In this document: one piece after another, positions 30,603 to 39,873 of the stretch | How positions within the stretch are numbered: the stretch's first letter is position 1 | Layout of the letters: each line of letters starts with the position of its first letter | Assembly (NCBI GenBank): GCA_965115885.1 | Contig: OZ220479.1 | Location: 1,612,001 to 1,676,000, forward strand | DNA from: BD2-11 sp965115885 | GTDB lineage: Bacteria; Gemmatimonadota; Gemmatimonadetes; Longimicrobiales; Gaopeijiaceae | Reading direction: 5' to 3' | DNA: 64,000 bases | Position numbers and translations under genes: made by a program | The notes under the pieces: model-generated | What the model saw: only the letters and a program-made list of their open reading frames with translations | The model's database searches: none | Told to the model about the DNA's origin: nothing

Positions 30603-31832
30603 CTACGGCAACCCGTAGCGCTCCAGATACTGCAGGTCGAATTCGTCCGTTCGCACCACGTACGCCACGCCGTCCCCGAAGGCGACCACGCGCCGGTCCA
30701 TGGGCAGCTCAACCGTCCCCGTGCGCGTCCCGGAGGCGTCGAAGAGGTCGTAGACGGGAGCTTCGTTCGCGGCGGCGTGGCGGCGCAGCCAGGCGCGCCC
30801 CGTCGGGTCGACCGGAATGCGTCCCAGGACGAACGCCGGTTTGCTGTCCGGCCATCGATAGTCGTCCAAGTCGTCGTCGGCCGGAGCGCCGCTTCGGCCC
30901 GCGCGCATGTTCATCGTGCCGTTGACCGCGTCGATCCGGATGCTCAGGCCGCCGCCGGATTCGGCCCGGGCGTCGTGCCATTCCAGCATCTCCGCGCGCC
31001 CGATGTCCACCGGCGAGTACGCGTAGTCGGGGCCGCGGGTCACCCGTCCGTCCGGCGCGAACCACTCGACCCAGAACTCCCCGGACCCGGCGACCCCGCG
31101 CGCCACCGCCACTCGACCGTCCGCCGCCACGCCCCAGGAGTCGGCGGACGAGAGCGGGACGAGCGAGATCGACACGTTCCGGTTGTCCGCTCCGCCCGAG
31201 GCGCGGCGGATGCGATCGCTCAGCTTGACGTTCGCCACCGTGTCCACCGCCTCCGTCTCCAGATCGTAGCGGAGCACCTGGGAGGAGTCCGCGAGTTCGC
31301 CCCCCAAGCTCCCCCCGAATCCCAGGAAGAACGCGCCGCCCTCGGCGTCCACGCCCTGCGGGATGGCGAGCATGAGGGACGAACCCGGTTCGAGCGACCC
31401 CAGCGTGTAGGGGCGCGTGGCCCCGAAGCTCAAGTCGGCGCCGATCTCGGTCAGACGTCCGTTGCCGAGGTCGACCAGGAGCGACCTGTCGCCCGGCAGC
31501 GGCCACACCGCGTCGGGCTGCCGGTACTCTCCGGGTCCGTCGCCCACCCGGCCGAGGGGGGCGAGAGTTCCCGCGTCCATGTCCGCCACGACCAGCCTCT
31601 GTCCCAGCGGATCCGCCACCAGCACCCGTCCGTCCGGCAACTCGCGCACGGTCTGGATCACGGCGAACTCCTGCTCGAGCGCCGCCTGCGCGGGGCCCAA
31701 GTCGATCCGATCTCTCTCCGCGTCGGGGCCGCCGCACGCCGCCAGCGAGAGAAGCGCCAGGATCGGGGCGCCGTGCGGCGCCGCCCGGATCGGATTCCGG
31801 AGGCCGGGGCCCGGGGAATCGTCGTTCGTCAT
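30603..31832 (-). CDS. Six-bladed beta-propeller lipoprotein
   Basis: This 409-residue protein begins with a lipoprotein signal ending S-L-A-A-C-G-G. Propeller repeats such as V-A-D-P-L-G-Q-R-L-V-V-A-D and G-P-G-E-Y-R-Q-P-D-A-V-W (the G-x-G-E-F/Y blade motif) follow. Similar NHL/6-bladed lipoproteins are numerous in Gemmatimonadota and Bacteroidota; their ligands are mostly unknown. It is convergent with the aconitase X pair and divergent from ubiB, so it forms a transcription unit by itself. Confidence 0.75.
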   Translation of the reverse strand: MTNDDSPGPGLRNPIRAAPHGAPILALLSLAACGGPDAERDRIDLGPAQAALEQEFAVIQTVRELPDGRVLVADPLGQRLVVADMDAGTLAPLGRVGDGPGEYRQPDAVWPLPGDRSLLVDLGNGRLTEIGADLSFGATRPYTLGSLEPGSSLMLAIPQGVDAEGGAFFLGFGGSLGGELADSSQVLRYDLETEAVDTVANVKLSDRIRRASGGADNRNVSISLVPLSSADSWGVAADGRVAVARGVAGSGEFWVEWFAPDGRVTRGPDYAYSPVDIGRAEMLEWHDARAESGGGLSIRIDAVNGTMNMRAGRSGAPADDDLDDYRWPDSKPAFVLGRIPVDPTGRAWLRRHAAANEAPVYDLFDASGTRTGTVELPMDRRVVAFGDGVAYVVRTDEFDLQYLERYGLP

Positions 31833-32075
31833 CTCCGAAAACTCCGTGAGCCGGTGCGCGACGGGACGCCGACGATTGGGGCGTCCCCGCGTCCGTGCGG
31901 GTTGCACGGGCGCGGGACCAAGATGCGCAACGGCCGCGCGCCCGTCCACGTGGCGGCGCGATCCCGGCGCGCGCTCGGGGGTAGACGGAGCGGATGGAGG
32001 ACGTCCAGTTTGCGGACGTCTTTCGGCCGAATCCCCCCGTCCCCCCGCCGCGACGAAGAGGCCACGCACTCCACC

Positions 32076-33746
32076 ATGAGGCGCATCGCACGGTTTTCGT
32101 GGGTCGTGGTTCGCTTGTCGCCGTTTCTGGCCGCGTTCCTGCGCGACCGCCGACGATGGATCCTGGCGGGTCGCCCGGCGCGTCGGACGACCGCGCACCA
32201 CGAGCGGCGCGCCACCCGCCTCGTCCGCACCGTCGCCGCCCTGGGCCCCGCCTCCATCAAGCTGGGACAGATGTTCGCCGGACGCGCGGACATCCTCCCC
32301 GAGCCCTACCTCTCCGCCATGGGCACGCTCCGCGACCAAGTGCCGCCCGAGGCTCCCGACGAGATCGTGGGCGTGATCGAGAAGGAGCTCGGCGGCAAGC
32401 TCGCGGACCTCTTCGAGAGCTTCGAGCGCGAACCCATCGCCGCCGCCAGCCTGGGACAGGTGCACCGGGCTCGGCGCGACGGACGCGACGTGGCGGTCAA
32501 GGTGCTCCGGCCGCGCGTGGAGCGGCGGGTCGCGCTGGACGTGGACACCGCGTTCCGGGTCGTCTTCTGGCTCAACGTCCTCTTCCCCAACCACCACATG
32601 CGGGCGCTGGCCAACGTGATCCGCGAGTTCTCGGTCAAGGTGCGCGAGGAGATGGACCTGCGCATCGAAGCCGGGAACGTCCGGCGCTTCCAGCGCGCTT
32701 TCGCCGGGAACCGCGCCGTCCGGGCGCCGCGCGTCTTCGACGCCCTCGCCACCCGGCGCGTGATGGTGATGCAGTACGTGGAAGGAACCCGCATCGATCG
32801 CTTGGGCGACCGCGTGCGCCGGGGACGCCCTTCGGCGAGCCTGCTGATGGAGCGGCTCTCCACCGTGTACCTGCGCATGATGATGATGGACGGCTTCCTG
32901 CACGCCGATCCCCATCCGGGCAACCTGCTGGTTGCGGAGGACGGATCGCTGGTGGTGCTCGACTGGGGCGCCGTCGTCGAGATTCCGCGCTGGACCCGCC
33001 AGAGCCTGCTCCGTCTGGCGACGGCGGTGGTGCGCGAGGACATCGACGGCGCCATCGGCGCCATGTACCGGCTGGGGATGATCGGCCCGGAAGTGTCGCG
33101 CGGGGAGATCCGCGAGGCCGCCGCCGAGATCGTGCAAGTGGTGGAGAGCGCGCGCAACGGCGGACGGGGCGACCGCCGACGCGTGCAGGAGGGCGTGCGC
33201 GAGGTGCTGGACACTTTCTACACTTGGCCGCTCATGCTGCCCCGCGAGCTCGTCTACCTGTTCCGCACGCTGATGCTGCTCGAGGGCGTCGGGACCGCCT
33301 ACGACGCGCACTTCGACTCGTTCGCGGTCTTCCGCAGGGTGGTCGGCGCGCACCGCGGCGAAATTCTGCGCACCGCGGGCCGGGAACCGGTCGCCATCGC
33401 GAAGGACGTGTGGTCCGAAGCCAGCGGGCTGGTGCGGTCCGCGCGCGAGCTGCTGGTGCAGGCCGAGCGCGAAAACCTGCGGGTGCGGGTGCATCCGCGC
33501 GACGTCCAGGGGATCGAACGTTCGCTCACTCTGCTGGGCCGACGGTTGCTGCTGTCGATCTTCGCCGCCTCCACCGCGATCATCTCCGCCATCGTCTACA
33601 TTCCGCTGGGAAGCGTGTGGACCCTGGCCGCCGGGCTGCTCGCCGCCCTGGCGCTGTTCCTGATCGTGCTGGTCGTCCCCGCGCACCTGCTCGACAACCC
33701 GTTGCGCCACGCGCGCGGGCTGGGATCGCGGCCATGGCGGCCGTAG
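32076..33746 (+). CDS. ABC1/UbiB-family atypical kinase
   Basis: This 556-residue protein of the UbiB/ABC1/COQ8 family supports ubiquinone or other isoprenoid-lipid metabolism through ATPase activity. Visible are K-L-G-Q-M-F (the KxGQ motif, about residue 64), the alanine-rich loop A-A-A-S-L-G-Q-V-H about 125-133, V-A-V-K-V-L with the invariant lysine, the loop H-A-D-P-H-P-G-N and metal-binding V-L-D-W-G. Two C-terminal membrane helices (about 495-545) match the usual UbiB anchor. Its 3' end overlaps the meaB-like start by 13 nt, tying it to the acyl-CoA genes. Confidence 0.93.
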   Translation: MRRIARFSWVVVRLSPFLAAFLRDRRRWILAGRPARRTTAHHERRATRLVRTVAALGPASIKLGQMFAGRADILPEPYLSAMGTLRDQVPPEAPDEIVGVIEKELGGKLADLFESFEREPIAAASLGQVHRARRDGRDVAVKVLRPRVERRVALDVDTAFRVVFWLNVLFPNHHMRALANVIREFSVKVREEMDLRIEAGNVRRFQRAFAGNRAVRAPRVFDALATRRVMVMQYVEGTRIDRLGDRVRRGRPSASLLMERLSTVYLRMMMMDGFLHADPHPGNLLVAEDGSLVVLDWGAVVEIPRWTRQSLLRLATAVVREDIDGAIGAMYRLGMIGPEVSRGEIREAAAEIVQVVESARNGGRGDRRRVQEGVREVLDTFYTWPLMLPRELVYLFRTLMLLEGVGTAYDAHFDSFAVFRRVVGAHRGEILRTAGREPVAIAKDVWSEASGLVRSARELLVQAERENLRVRVHPRDVQGIERSLTLLGRRLLLSIFAASTAIISAIVYIPLGSVWTLAAGLLAALALFLIVLVVPAHLLDNPLRHARGLGSRPWRP

Positions 33747-34786
33747 CGGAACGGGGAGGGGCTCGGGAAGGGAAGGGAACCCGGAGACGCGAGGGGCTCC
33801 GCTCGCTCGCGGAACGGTGCGCCGCGGGCGAGCGGGCGGCGCTGGCGCGGGCCATTTCGGTGGTGGAGGACCGGCGTCCCGGCTTCCGCGAACTGCTGGC
33901 GCGGGTGGCGCGGACGTCCGGGCGCGGGCGCCGGGCCCACCGGACGGGCGTCACCGGACCGCCCGGGGTCGGCAAGTCGACCCTGGCGGCGGCGCTGGCC
34001 GGACGTTGGCGCCGCGACGGCGAGGAGGTGGCGATCCTCGCCGTGGACCCCACCTCGCCCTTTTCCGGCGGCGCGTTGCTGGGGGACCGGGTGCGCATGG
34101 CGTCGCTTCGGCTCGACCGGGGGACCTTCATCCGCTCGATGGCGACGCGCGGGGCGGGGGGCGGCCTCGCGGAGGCGGTGCACGACGTGGTCGATCTGGT
34201 GCAGGGAAGCGGGTTCGACCGCATCCTCCTGGAGACCGTGGGGGTCGGCCAAGCCGAACTGGACGTGGCCGCCGTCGCCGACACGGTGGTCGCGACGTTC
34301 GCGCCCGAATCGGGGGACGAGGTGCAGGCCATGAAGGCCGGGCTGGCCGAGGTGGCCGACGTGTTCGTGGTCAACAAGGGCGACCTTGCGGGCGCCGACG
34401 AGTTGGCGCGGCAGCTGCGCGAGGCGATCGGGATGAGCGGTCGAACGGCCGCGGAAGAGGGCGCTGCGCCCGGATGGGTGCCGCCCGTGCACACGGCGGC
34501 GGCCGCCGCCGGGGCGGGGATCGAGGCGATCGCGCGCGCCGTCGAGGACCACCGCCGCGCCTCGGAGCGGCCGGGGACGCTCGCGGCGCGGCGCGTCGCC
34601 CGCGCGCGGGCGCGCGTCGACGCCGGGGTGCGCGCCGCCCTGGACGCGCATCTGAGCCGGACGGCGGGGGAGGACGGTTTCGCGGAGGCCGCCCGGAGGG
34701 TGGCCGACGGGCGGGACACGGTGTACGAGGCGGTGGAGCGTTTGCTCCGCGCGGGAGGCGTCCCGACCGGAGGCGAGAACCCATGA
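33734..34786 (+). CDS. meaB: MeaB/ArgK-type G-protein chaperone of B12-dependent mutase
   Basis: This 350-residue SIMIBI GTPase protects or reloads adenosylcobalamin-dependent acyl-CoA mutases. The P-loop G-P-P-G-V-G-K-S-T is at about 75-83. The family signature V-D-P-T-S-P-F-S-G-G-A-L-L-G-D-R-V-R-M follows, then E-T-V-G-V-G-Q-A-E and N-K-G-D for guanine recognition. It overlaps ubiB upstream and the B12-binding subunit downstream (ATGA), which fits action on that mutase. Confidence 0.92.
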   Translation: MAAVAERGGAREGKGTRRREGLRSLAERCAAGERAALARAISVVEDRRPGFRELLARVARTSGRGRRAHRTGVTGPPGVGKSTLAAALAGRWRRDGEEVAILAVDPTSPFSGGALLGDRVRMASLRLDRGTFIRSMATRGAGGGLAEAVHDVVDLVQGSGFDRILLETVGVGQAELDVAAVADTVVATFAPESGDEVQAMKAGLAEVADVFVVNKGDLAGADELARQLREAIGMSGRTAAEEGAAPGWVPPVHTAAAAAGAGIEAIARAVEDHRRASERPGTLAARRVARARARVDAGVRAALDAHLSRTAGEDGFAEAARRVADGRDTVYEAVERLLRAGGVPTGGENP

Positions 34787-35205
34787 CCGCGACGCAGCGC
34801 AGGATCCGCGTCCTGGTGGCGAAGCCGGGACTGGACGGTCACGACCGCGGGGCGCGGGTCGTCGTGAGCGCCTTCCGCGACGCAGGCTTCGAGGTCGTCT
34901 ACACCGGCCTCCACCGGACGCCGGAGGAGATCGTCGAGGCCGCCCTCCAGGAGGATGCGGACGTGGTGGCGCTGTCGATCCTGTCGGGCGCCCACATGGC
35001 CCTCCTGCCCCGGGTGAAAGCGCTCCTCGACGAAGCCGGGCTGGACGACGTGCTGGTGACCGGGGGCGGCATCATCCCGGAGGAGGACGCGGCGGCGCTC
35101 CGCGCGGCGGGGATCGGACGGCTTTTCGGGCCCGGCACGCGGACGGGGGACGCGGTCGCCTACGTCCGCGACTGGTTCGCGTCGTCGGCGCGGGCGTCGG
35201 CGTGA
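34783..35205 (+). CDS. Stand-alone cobalamin-binding subunit of an acyl-CoA mutase
   Basis: This 140-residue protein is the B12-binding domain alone. The D-x-H-x-x-G motif appears as L-D-G-H-D-R-G (about 18-24), followed by S-I-L-S-G-A-H (about 66-72) and G-G-G-I-I-P (about 92-97). Such domains pair with a separate catalytic subunit in methylmalonyl-, isobutyryl- or 2-hydroxyisobutyryl-CoA mutases. The catalytic partner is not in this window, so the exact substrate is open. MeaB next door supports an adenosylcobalamin mutase. Confidence 0.9.
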   Translation: MTATQRRIRVLVAKPGLDGHDRGARVVVSAFRDAGFEVVYTGLHRTPEEIVEAALQEDADVVALSILSGAHMALLPRVKALLDEAGLDDVLVTGGGIIPEEDAAALRAAGIGRLFGPGTRTGDAVAYVRDWFASSARASA

Positions 35206-36836
35206 GCGCGCCCGCCGCGCCTCCCGTTCGCCGCGCGCGCCGACTCGCGGAGGAGCTGAAGGAGTTGCGCGCGCGGCTGCGGCTGGGCGGAGGCCCGAAG
35301 CGCATCGAGCGCGAGCGCGCCCGCGGCAAGTGGACCGCCCGCGAACGCCTCGCCGCGCTCCTCGACCGCGGCGCGCCCTTCGTCGAGATCGGCCTGCTGG
35401 TGGCGCACGACCTCTACGACGGCCGCGCGCCCGCCGCAGGGGTGGTCACCGGGGTGGGGCGGGTCCGCGGACGCGAGCTGGTGGTGGTCGCCAACGACGC
35501 GACCGTCAAGGCGGGGGCGTGGTGGCCCGAGACCGTCGGCAAGATCCTGCGGGCGCAGGAGATCGCCATGCGTTGCCGCGTCCCCATCGTCTACCTGGTG
35601 GATTCGGCGGGCGTCAACCTGCCCTACCAGGGCGGCGTCTTCCCCGGACAGTACGGCGCGGCGCGCATCTTCTACTACAACTCGCTCATGCGCCGCTATC
35701 TGGGCATTCCCCAGATCGCCGCGGTCATGGGCCCCTGCATCGCCGGGGGCGCCTACCTGCCCGCGCTCTCGGACGTGATCGTGATGGTCGAAGGAACCAG
35801 CTTCATGGGGCTCGGGGGCCCCAATCTGGTCAAGGGCGCCACGGGCCAGACGGTGGAGGCGGAAGAGTTGGGGGGCGCGCGCATGCACACGTCGGTCAGC
35901 GGGGTCGCGCACTATCTGGCGAAGGACGATGCCGCCTGCATCGAGAGGATCCGCGCGCTGGTCGAAGCCCTGCCGCGGGACGGGGAGGATCCCGAGAGCG
36001 GGAGCGCGCCTCCCCCCGGTCCCGCGCGTCCCGCCGAAGACCTCTACCGCCTCCTCCCCGACGATCACCGGCATCCCTACGACATGTCCGAGGTGCTGCG
36101 CTGCATCCTGGACGATCCGGGCCTGGTCGAATATCAGCCCGACCACGCTTCCGAAATGATGTGCGGGACCGGGGCCGTCCGGGGGATGCGAGTGGCGGTC
36201 GTCGCCAACGCGCGCGGCATGGTGCGCGACGCGGAGGGCGGGCCGCCCCGGTTCGGAGGCATCGTCTACGCGAAAAGCGCGGAGAAGGCGGCCGGCTTCG
36301 TCGAGACCGCGAACCGCCGGCGCACGCCGCTGCTTTTCGTTCAGGACGTGTCCGGCTTCATGGTGGGGCCGCGGGCGGAGCGCTCCGGGATCATCCGCGC
36401 GGGCGCGCGCTTCGTGGAGGCGATGGCCACCGCGACCGTGCCCAAGCTGGTGCTCACCCTCAACCACGCCTCCGGGGCGGGATACTACGCGATGGCGGGC
36501 CAGGGCTTCGATCCGGACTTCATCCTGTCGCTGCCGACGGGACGAATGGGGGTGATGGAGGGCGAGAGCGCGGTGATGGCGCTGTTCGGCCGACAGCTCG
36601 ACGAGCTGCGGGCGCGGGGCGAGGTGCCGGACGAGGAGCTGCGCACGCGCATGGACGAGGTGCGCGAGGAGTACGACCGCCAGCTGGACGCCCGCTTCGC
36701 CGGGGCTCGCGGGTTCGTGGACGAGGTGGTGCTGCCGGAGGAACTCGACGGGGCGCTGGCGCTGTTGCTGCGGACGGCGCTCCGCAACCCGGGCCCGCAC
36801 CTGGGGGCGTTCCATCTGCCCCCGGGCGTGGCGTGA
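35202..36836 (+). CDS. Acyl-CoA carboxylase beta (carboxyltransferase) subunit
   Basis: This 544-residue carboxyltransferase transfers CO2 from carboxybiotin to an acyl-CoA. Both crotonase-fold halves are present: D-S-A-G-V-N-L-P-Y-Q (about 145-154), G-G-A-Y-L-P-A-L-S-D in the N-half, and V-S-G-F-M-V-G, H-A-S-G-A-G-Y-Y-A-M in the C-half. The sequence is of the methylcrotonyl-/geranyl-CoA carboxylase type rather than acetyl-CoA carboxylase. The biotin-carrying alpha subunit is not in the window. GTG at 35202 overlaps the previous stop by 4 nt. DUF1446 and hydratase neighbours suggest leucine/isovalerate or acyclic-terpene breakdown. Confidence 0.92.
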   Translation: MSAPAAPPVRRARRLAEELKELRARLRLGGGPKRIERERARGKWTARERLAALLDRGAPFVEIGLLVAHDLYDGRAPAAGVVTGVGRVRGRELVVVANDATVKAGAWWPETVGKILRAQEIAMRCRVPIVYLVDSAGVNLPYQGGVFPGQYGAARIFYYNSLMRRYLGIPQIAAVMGPCIAGGAYLPALSDVIVMVEGTSFMGLGGPNLVKGATGQTVEAEELGGARMHTSVSGVAHYLAKDDAACIERIRALVEALPRDGEDPESGSAPPPGPARPAEDLYRLLPDDHRHPYDMSEVLRCILDDPGLVEYQPDHASEMMCGTGAVRGMRVAVVANARGMVRDAEGGPPRFGGIVYAKSAEKAAGFVETANRRRTPLLFVQDVSGFMVGPRAERSGIIRAGARFVEAMATATVPKLVLTLNHASGAGYYAMAGQGFDPDFILSLPTGRMGVMEGESAVMALFGRQLDELRARGEVPDEELRTRMDEVREEYDRQLDARFAGARGFVDEVVLPEELDGALALLLRTALRNPGPHLGAFHLPPGVA

Positions 36837-38224
36837 AGGCGGGAGGCTCCGGCGTGGATACGGTGCGCGTCGCGGGCGCGGGCGGCTTCTGGGGCGACGA
36901 CGCGGAGGCGCCCGTGCGCCAAATCGAGGGGGGCCCCATCGACTACCTGGTCATGGACTATCTCGCCGAAGTGACCATGTCGATCCTGCACAAGCAGCGC
37001 GCCCGCGACCCGGACGCCGGCTACGCGCGGGATTTCGTCGCGCTGACGGAGCGCATCCTGCCGATCTGTCTGGAGCGCGGCGTCCGGGTGATCGCCAACG
37101 CCGGCGGGGCGAATCCCGAAGGATGCGCGCGGCGGGTGGCGCACGCCGCCCGCCGCGCCGGGGTGCGCGGCCGCGCGAGGCTGGGAGTGGTGACCGGCGA
37201 CGACCTCATGCCCCGCTTGGACGATCTGCTCGCGGCCGGCCACGAGCTGCGCAACGCGGAGACCGGCCAAGCGCTGGCGGACGTCCGCGATCGGGTCACG
37301 GGGGCGAACGTCTATCTGGGCGCGTTCCCGATCGCGGAGGCGCTGGGGCGGGGCGCCGACGTGGTGATCGCCGGGCGTTGCGTGGACGCGGCGCTCACGC
37401 TGGCGCCTCTGCTGCACGAATTCGGATGGGCGGCGGACGACTACGACCGCCTGGCCGCCGGGGTGGTGGCGGGCCACGTCAACGAGTGCGGCGCCCAGTG
37501 CACCGGCGGGAACGCCATGGCGGAGTGGTGGAGCGTCCCCGACCTCGACCGGGTCGGCTTCCCCATCGTCGAGGCCGAGTCCTCCGGCGCGTTCGCGGTC
37601 GCCAAGCACGAGGGGTCGGGCGGGCGCGTGAGCCCCGCCACCGTGACCGAACAGATCGTCTACGAGATCGGCGACCCGGCCGCCTATCCGACCCCGGACG
37701 TGGTCGCCGATTTCACCGGGGTCCGCCTGAACGAGGCGGGAAAGGACCGGGTGCGGGTGACGGGTGCGCGCGGTCGGCCGCCGACCGGATGGCTCAAGGC
37801 GTCCATCGTGCACTCCGGGGGGTGGCGGGCCACGGGCACGCTCGTGTACGCTTGGCCGGACGCGGCCGCCAAGGCGCGCGCGGCCGACCGCATCCTGCGG
37901 GCCCGTCTCGACCGGCTGGGGCTCCGCTTCGACGAGATGCGCACCGACTTGGTGGGGTGGGATTCGACGCACGGGGCGCTGGTCGGCCCGCCGCCGCCGG
38001 ATCTGCCGGAGGTGCAGTTGCGGGTGGCGGTGCGCGGCGGGGAGCGCGCGGCGGTGGAGCGCTTCGCCCGCGAAATCGCGCCGTTGGTGCTGACCGGGCC
38101 CCCGTCGGTGACGGGCTTCGGGGAAGGGCGTCCGCGGGTGCGCGAAGTGGCGGCCTTCTGGCCCGCCCTGGTGCCGCGCGCGGCGGTGGACCCTTTCGTG
38201 CGCGTGGAGATGCTCGAGGCGTGA
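36833..38224 (+). CDS. DUF1446/AtuA-family protein
   Basis: This 463-residue cytoplasmic protein belongs to the AtuA (DUF1446) family, found with carboxylases of acyclic-terpene and branched-chain acyl-CoA catabolism; its reaction is not established. Conserved pieces include Y-L-A-E-V-T-M-S-I-L, N-A-G-G-A-N-P-E-G-C, G-R-C-V-D-A-A-L-T and C-G-A-Q-C-T-G-G-N. GTG at 36833 overlaps the carboxylase stop by 4 nt. A later GTG (36854) is possible. Its usual small C-terminal partner is encoded separately at 38706, after a 481-bp gap. Confidence 0.88.
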   Translation: MKAGGSGVDTVRVAGAGGFWGDDAEAPVRQIEGGPIDYLVMDYLAEVTMSILHKQRARDPDAGYARDFVALTERILPICLERGVRVIANAGGANPEGCARRVAHAARRAGVRGRARLGVVTGDDLMPRLDDLLAAGHELRNAETGQALADVRDRVTGANVYLGAFPIAEALGRGADVVIAGRCVDAALTLAPLLHEFGWAADDYDRLAAGVVAGHVNECGAQCTGGNAMAEWWSVPDLDRVGFPIVEAESSGAFAVAKHEGSGGRVSPATVTEQIVYEIGDPAAYPTPDVVADFTGVRLNEAGKDRVRVTGARGRPPTGWLKASIVHSGGWRATGTLVYAWPDAAAKARAADRILRARLDRLGLRFDEMRTDLVGWDSTHGALVGPPPPDLPEVQLRVAVRGGERAAVERFAREIAPLVLTGPPSVTGFGEGRPRVREVAAFWPALVPRAAVDPFVRVEMLEA

Positions 38225-38705
38225 GCGCGGCTCGTCGGACGGCGCCCGACCGGGAATCCCTCCCACCCTCGCCCTCGTTGCGGGCGCCCGGGACCGCCGG
38301 TCGGTTCCGTTGCGCGCCGGAACGAAGAAGCGAGCGAAGCGGACTTGAAAGAATGCCGAAGATTCTGGAGAGAAATGAAAGAAAGAAGAAGAAGCGGCAG
38401 CCTGTGTCGGGACCGTGTCGAGCGGGCTCGTGCATTGTGCGACAAGGCCGGGTCGCGCGTCCTCGCGTCGGGCTGCAGAGAAACACCGAACCCGAGGAGG
38501 TGGTCGACGAACGAGTTTGGCGAACTTTCGGGATCGACGACGGAGCTCGAGGAACGAAAAGGAGAGAAAACGATCGAGTACGAGATCGAGAAAAGCGAGA
38601 AGCGGCTGGAGATCCACGTCCAGGGCTCCGGGACTGGACTTCGCGTTGTTTTGCGACCCGACCGCAACGGCCGGGCGCGAAGCCCGGCGGGGGAGTCGGC
38701 GTAGC
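38225..38705 (+). other. Purine-rich 481-bp gap splitting the AtuA pair
   Basis: The plus strand is rich in GA and GAA runs (38330-38400 and 38545-38615), unlike the flanking coding DNA. A 119-codon open frame from TTG 38345 to 38704 is highly charged and matches nothing I know; antisense frames are serine/phenylalanine-rich. I do not call a gene. It may be a non-coding RNA, a regulatory spacer or inserted DNA. Confidence 0.5.
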
Positions 38706-39101
38706 ATGGCGGTCGTCGAACTGGTCGAGCTCGCGCACGCGCGCTCGGGCGACAAGGGGAACGCGGTCAACGTCGGCGTGATCGCCTACGAGCCCGAGCA
38801 CTATCCGCTGCTCGCCCGGGCGGTGACCGCCGAGCGCGTGCAGGACCACTTCGGCGACATGGTGGAGGGACGGGTGATCCGCTACGAGCTTCCCAACCTG
38901 CACGCCCTCAACTTCGTGTTGCCCGGGGCGCTCGGAGGCGGGGGGACCGTGTCCCTGATGACGGACGCTCAGGGGAAGGTGTTCTCGACCGCCCTGCTGC
39001 GCATGGAGGTGGAGGTGCCCGAGGAGATCGCGTGGCGCGTGCGGGGACGAGGCAGGGTGCCGGCGTCCTGGCGCGCGGGCGGGGAGGACGCGCGCGGATG
39101 A
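38706..39101 (+). CDS. AtuA-like small partner protein
   Basis: This 131-residue protein matches the small AtuA-like domain that in many genomes is fused to, or encoded directly after, DUF1446 proteins. Landmarks are A-H-A-R-S-G-D-K-G-N-A-V-N-V-G-V about 11-26, Y-E-L-P-N-L-H-A-L-N-F-V about 64-75 and G-G-G-G-T-V-S-L about 82-89. It probably acts with the 36833-38224 protein. Its stop overlaps the next start (ATGA). Confidence 0.85.
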   Translation: MAVVELVELAHARSGDKGNAVNVGVIAYEPEHYPLLARAVTAERVQDHFGDMVEGRVIRYELPNLHALNFVLPGALGGGGTVSLMTDAQGKVFSTALLRMEVEVPEEIAWRVRGRGRVPASWRAGGEDARG

Positions 39102-39871
39102 GCGCCCGAGAGCGACTTCTGCGTCGCGTCGAGGACCGGGTGGCGACGCTGACGCTCAACCGGCCGCACAAGCGCAACGCGCTCGACTCGCGCATGGTGC
39201 GGGCGCTCGACGCCGCGCTCGTCCGGGCGCGCGACGACTCCTCCGTGCGCGTGGTGCTCCTGCGGGGCGCGGGGCCGGATTTCTGCGCCGGCGCGGATCT
39301 GGCGGAGATGGACCGCATCGCCCGCATGGGGCCCGAGAGGATCCGCGCCGACGCGCGGCGCATGGCCGATCTTTTCGTCCGGATGCGCCGTCTGACGAAG
39401 CCGGTGGTGGCCGCGGTCCGGGGCAGAGCGCTGGGCGGAGGTTGCGGCTTGGCCACCGCCTGCGACGCGGTTCTGGTGCACGCCGACGCGGAACTGGGCT
39501 ATCCGGAAGTGCACCTCGGCTTCGTGCCCGCCTTGGTGATGACCGTGCTCCGGCGCAAGGTCCCGGAAGCGCGCGCCTTCGAGCTCGCGACCCTCGGCGA
39601 ACGCTTTTCGGCGGCCGACGCTCTCGCTTGGGGGATCGCCACCCGGGTGGTCCCCGCAGGCGCGTTCGAGGCGTCGGTCGCCGCCTACGCCAAGGAACTC
39701 GCGCGTCGGGATCCCTCCTCCGTCGCCCGTTCCAAGAGCCTGCTGTACGCTCTCGACGGCCTCGACTTCGAGGAAGGCATGGATCGAGCCGTCCGGGTCA
39801 ACGCCGCCGCCCGGGGGACGCCCGCCTTCCGGGAAGGGGTGCGCCGGTTCCTCGAGCGCGGGCGGGATTGA
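39098..39871 (+). CDS. Enoyl-CoA hydratase/isomerase family protein
   Basis: This 257-residue crotonase-fold enzyme has the oxyanion-hole segments F-C-A-G-A-D-L (about 65-71) and R-A-L-G-G-G-C-G-L (about 110-118), with E-L-G-Y-P-E-V-H-L-G-F near 132-142. In context it is a candidate methylglutaconyl- or isohexenylglutaconyl-CoA hydratase, the step after the carboxylase; the sequence alone does not fix the substrate. Translation is coupled to the AtuA-like gene. Confidence 0.9.
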   Translation: MSARERLLRRVEDRVATLTLNRPHKRNALDSRMVRALDAALVRARDDSSVRVVLLRGAGPDFCAGADLAEMDRIARMGPERIRADARRMADLFVRMRRLTKPVVAAVRGRALGGGCGLATACDAVLVHADAELGYPEVHLGFVPALVMTVLRRKVPEARAFELATLGERFSAADALAWGIATRVVPAGAFEASVAAYAKELARRDPSSVARSKSLLYALDGLDFEEGMDRAVRVNAAARGTPAFREGVRRFLERGRD

Positions 39872-39873
39872 CC

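Noticed and set aside
38345..38704. Possible 119-residue charged protein in the purine-rich gap
   Set aside because: TTG start without a good ribosome site, no family recognised and composition explained by the purine skew; kept only as part of the gap description.
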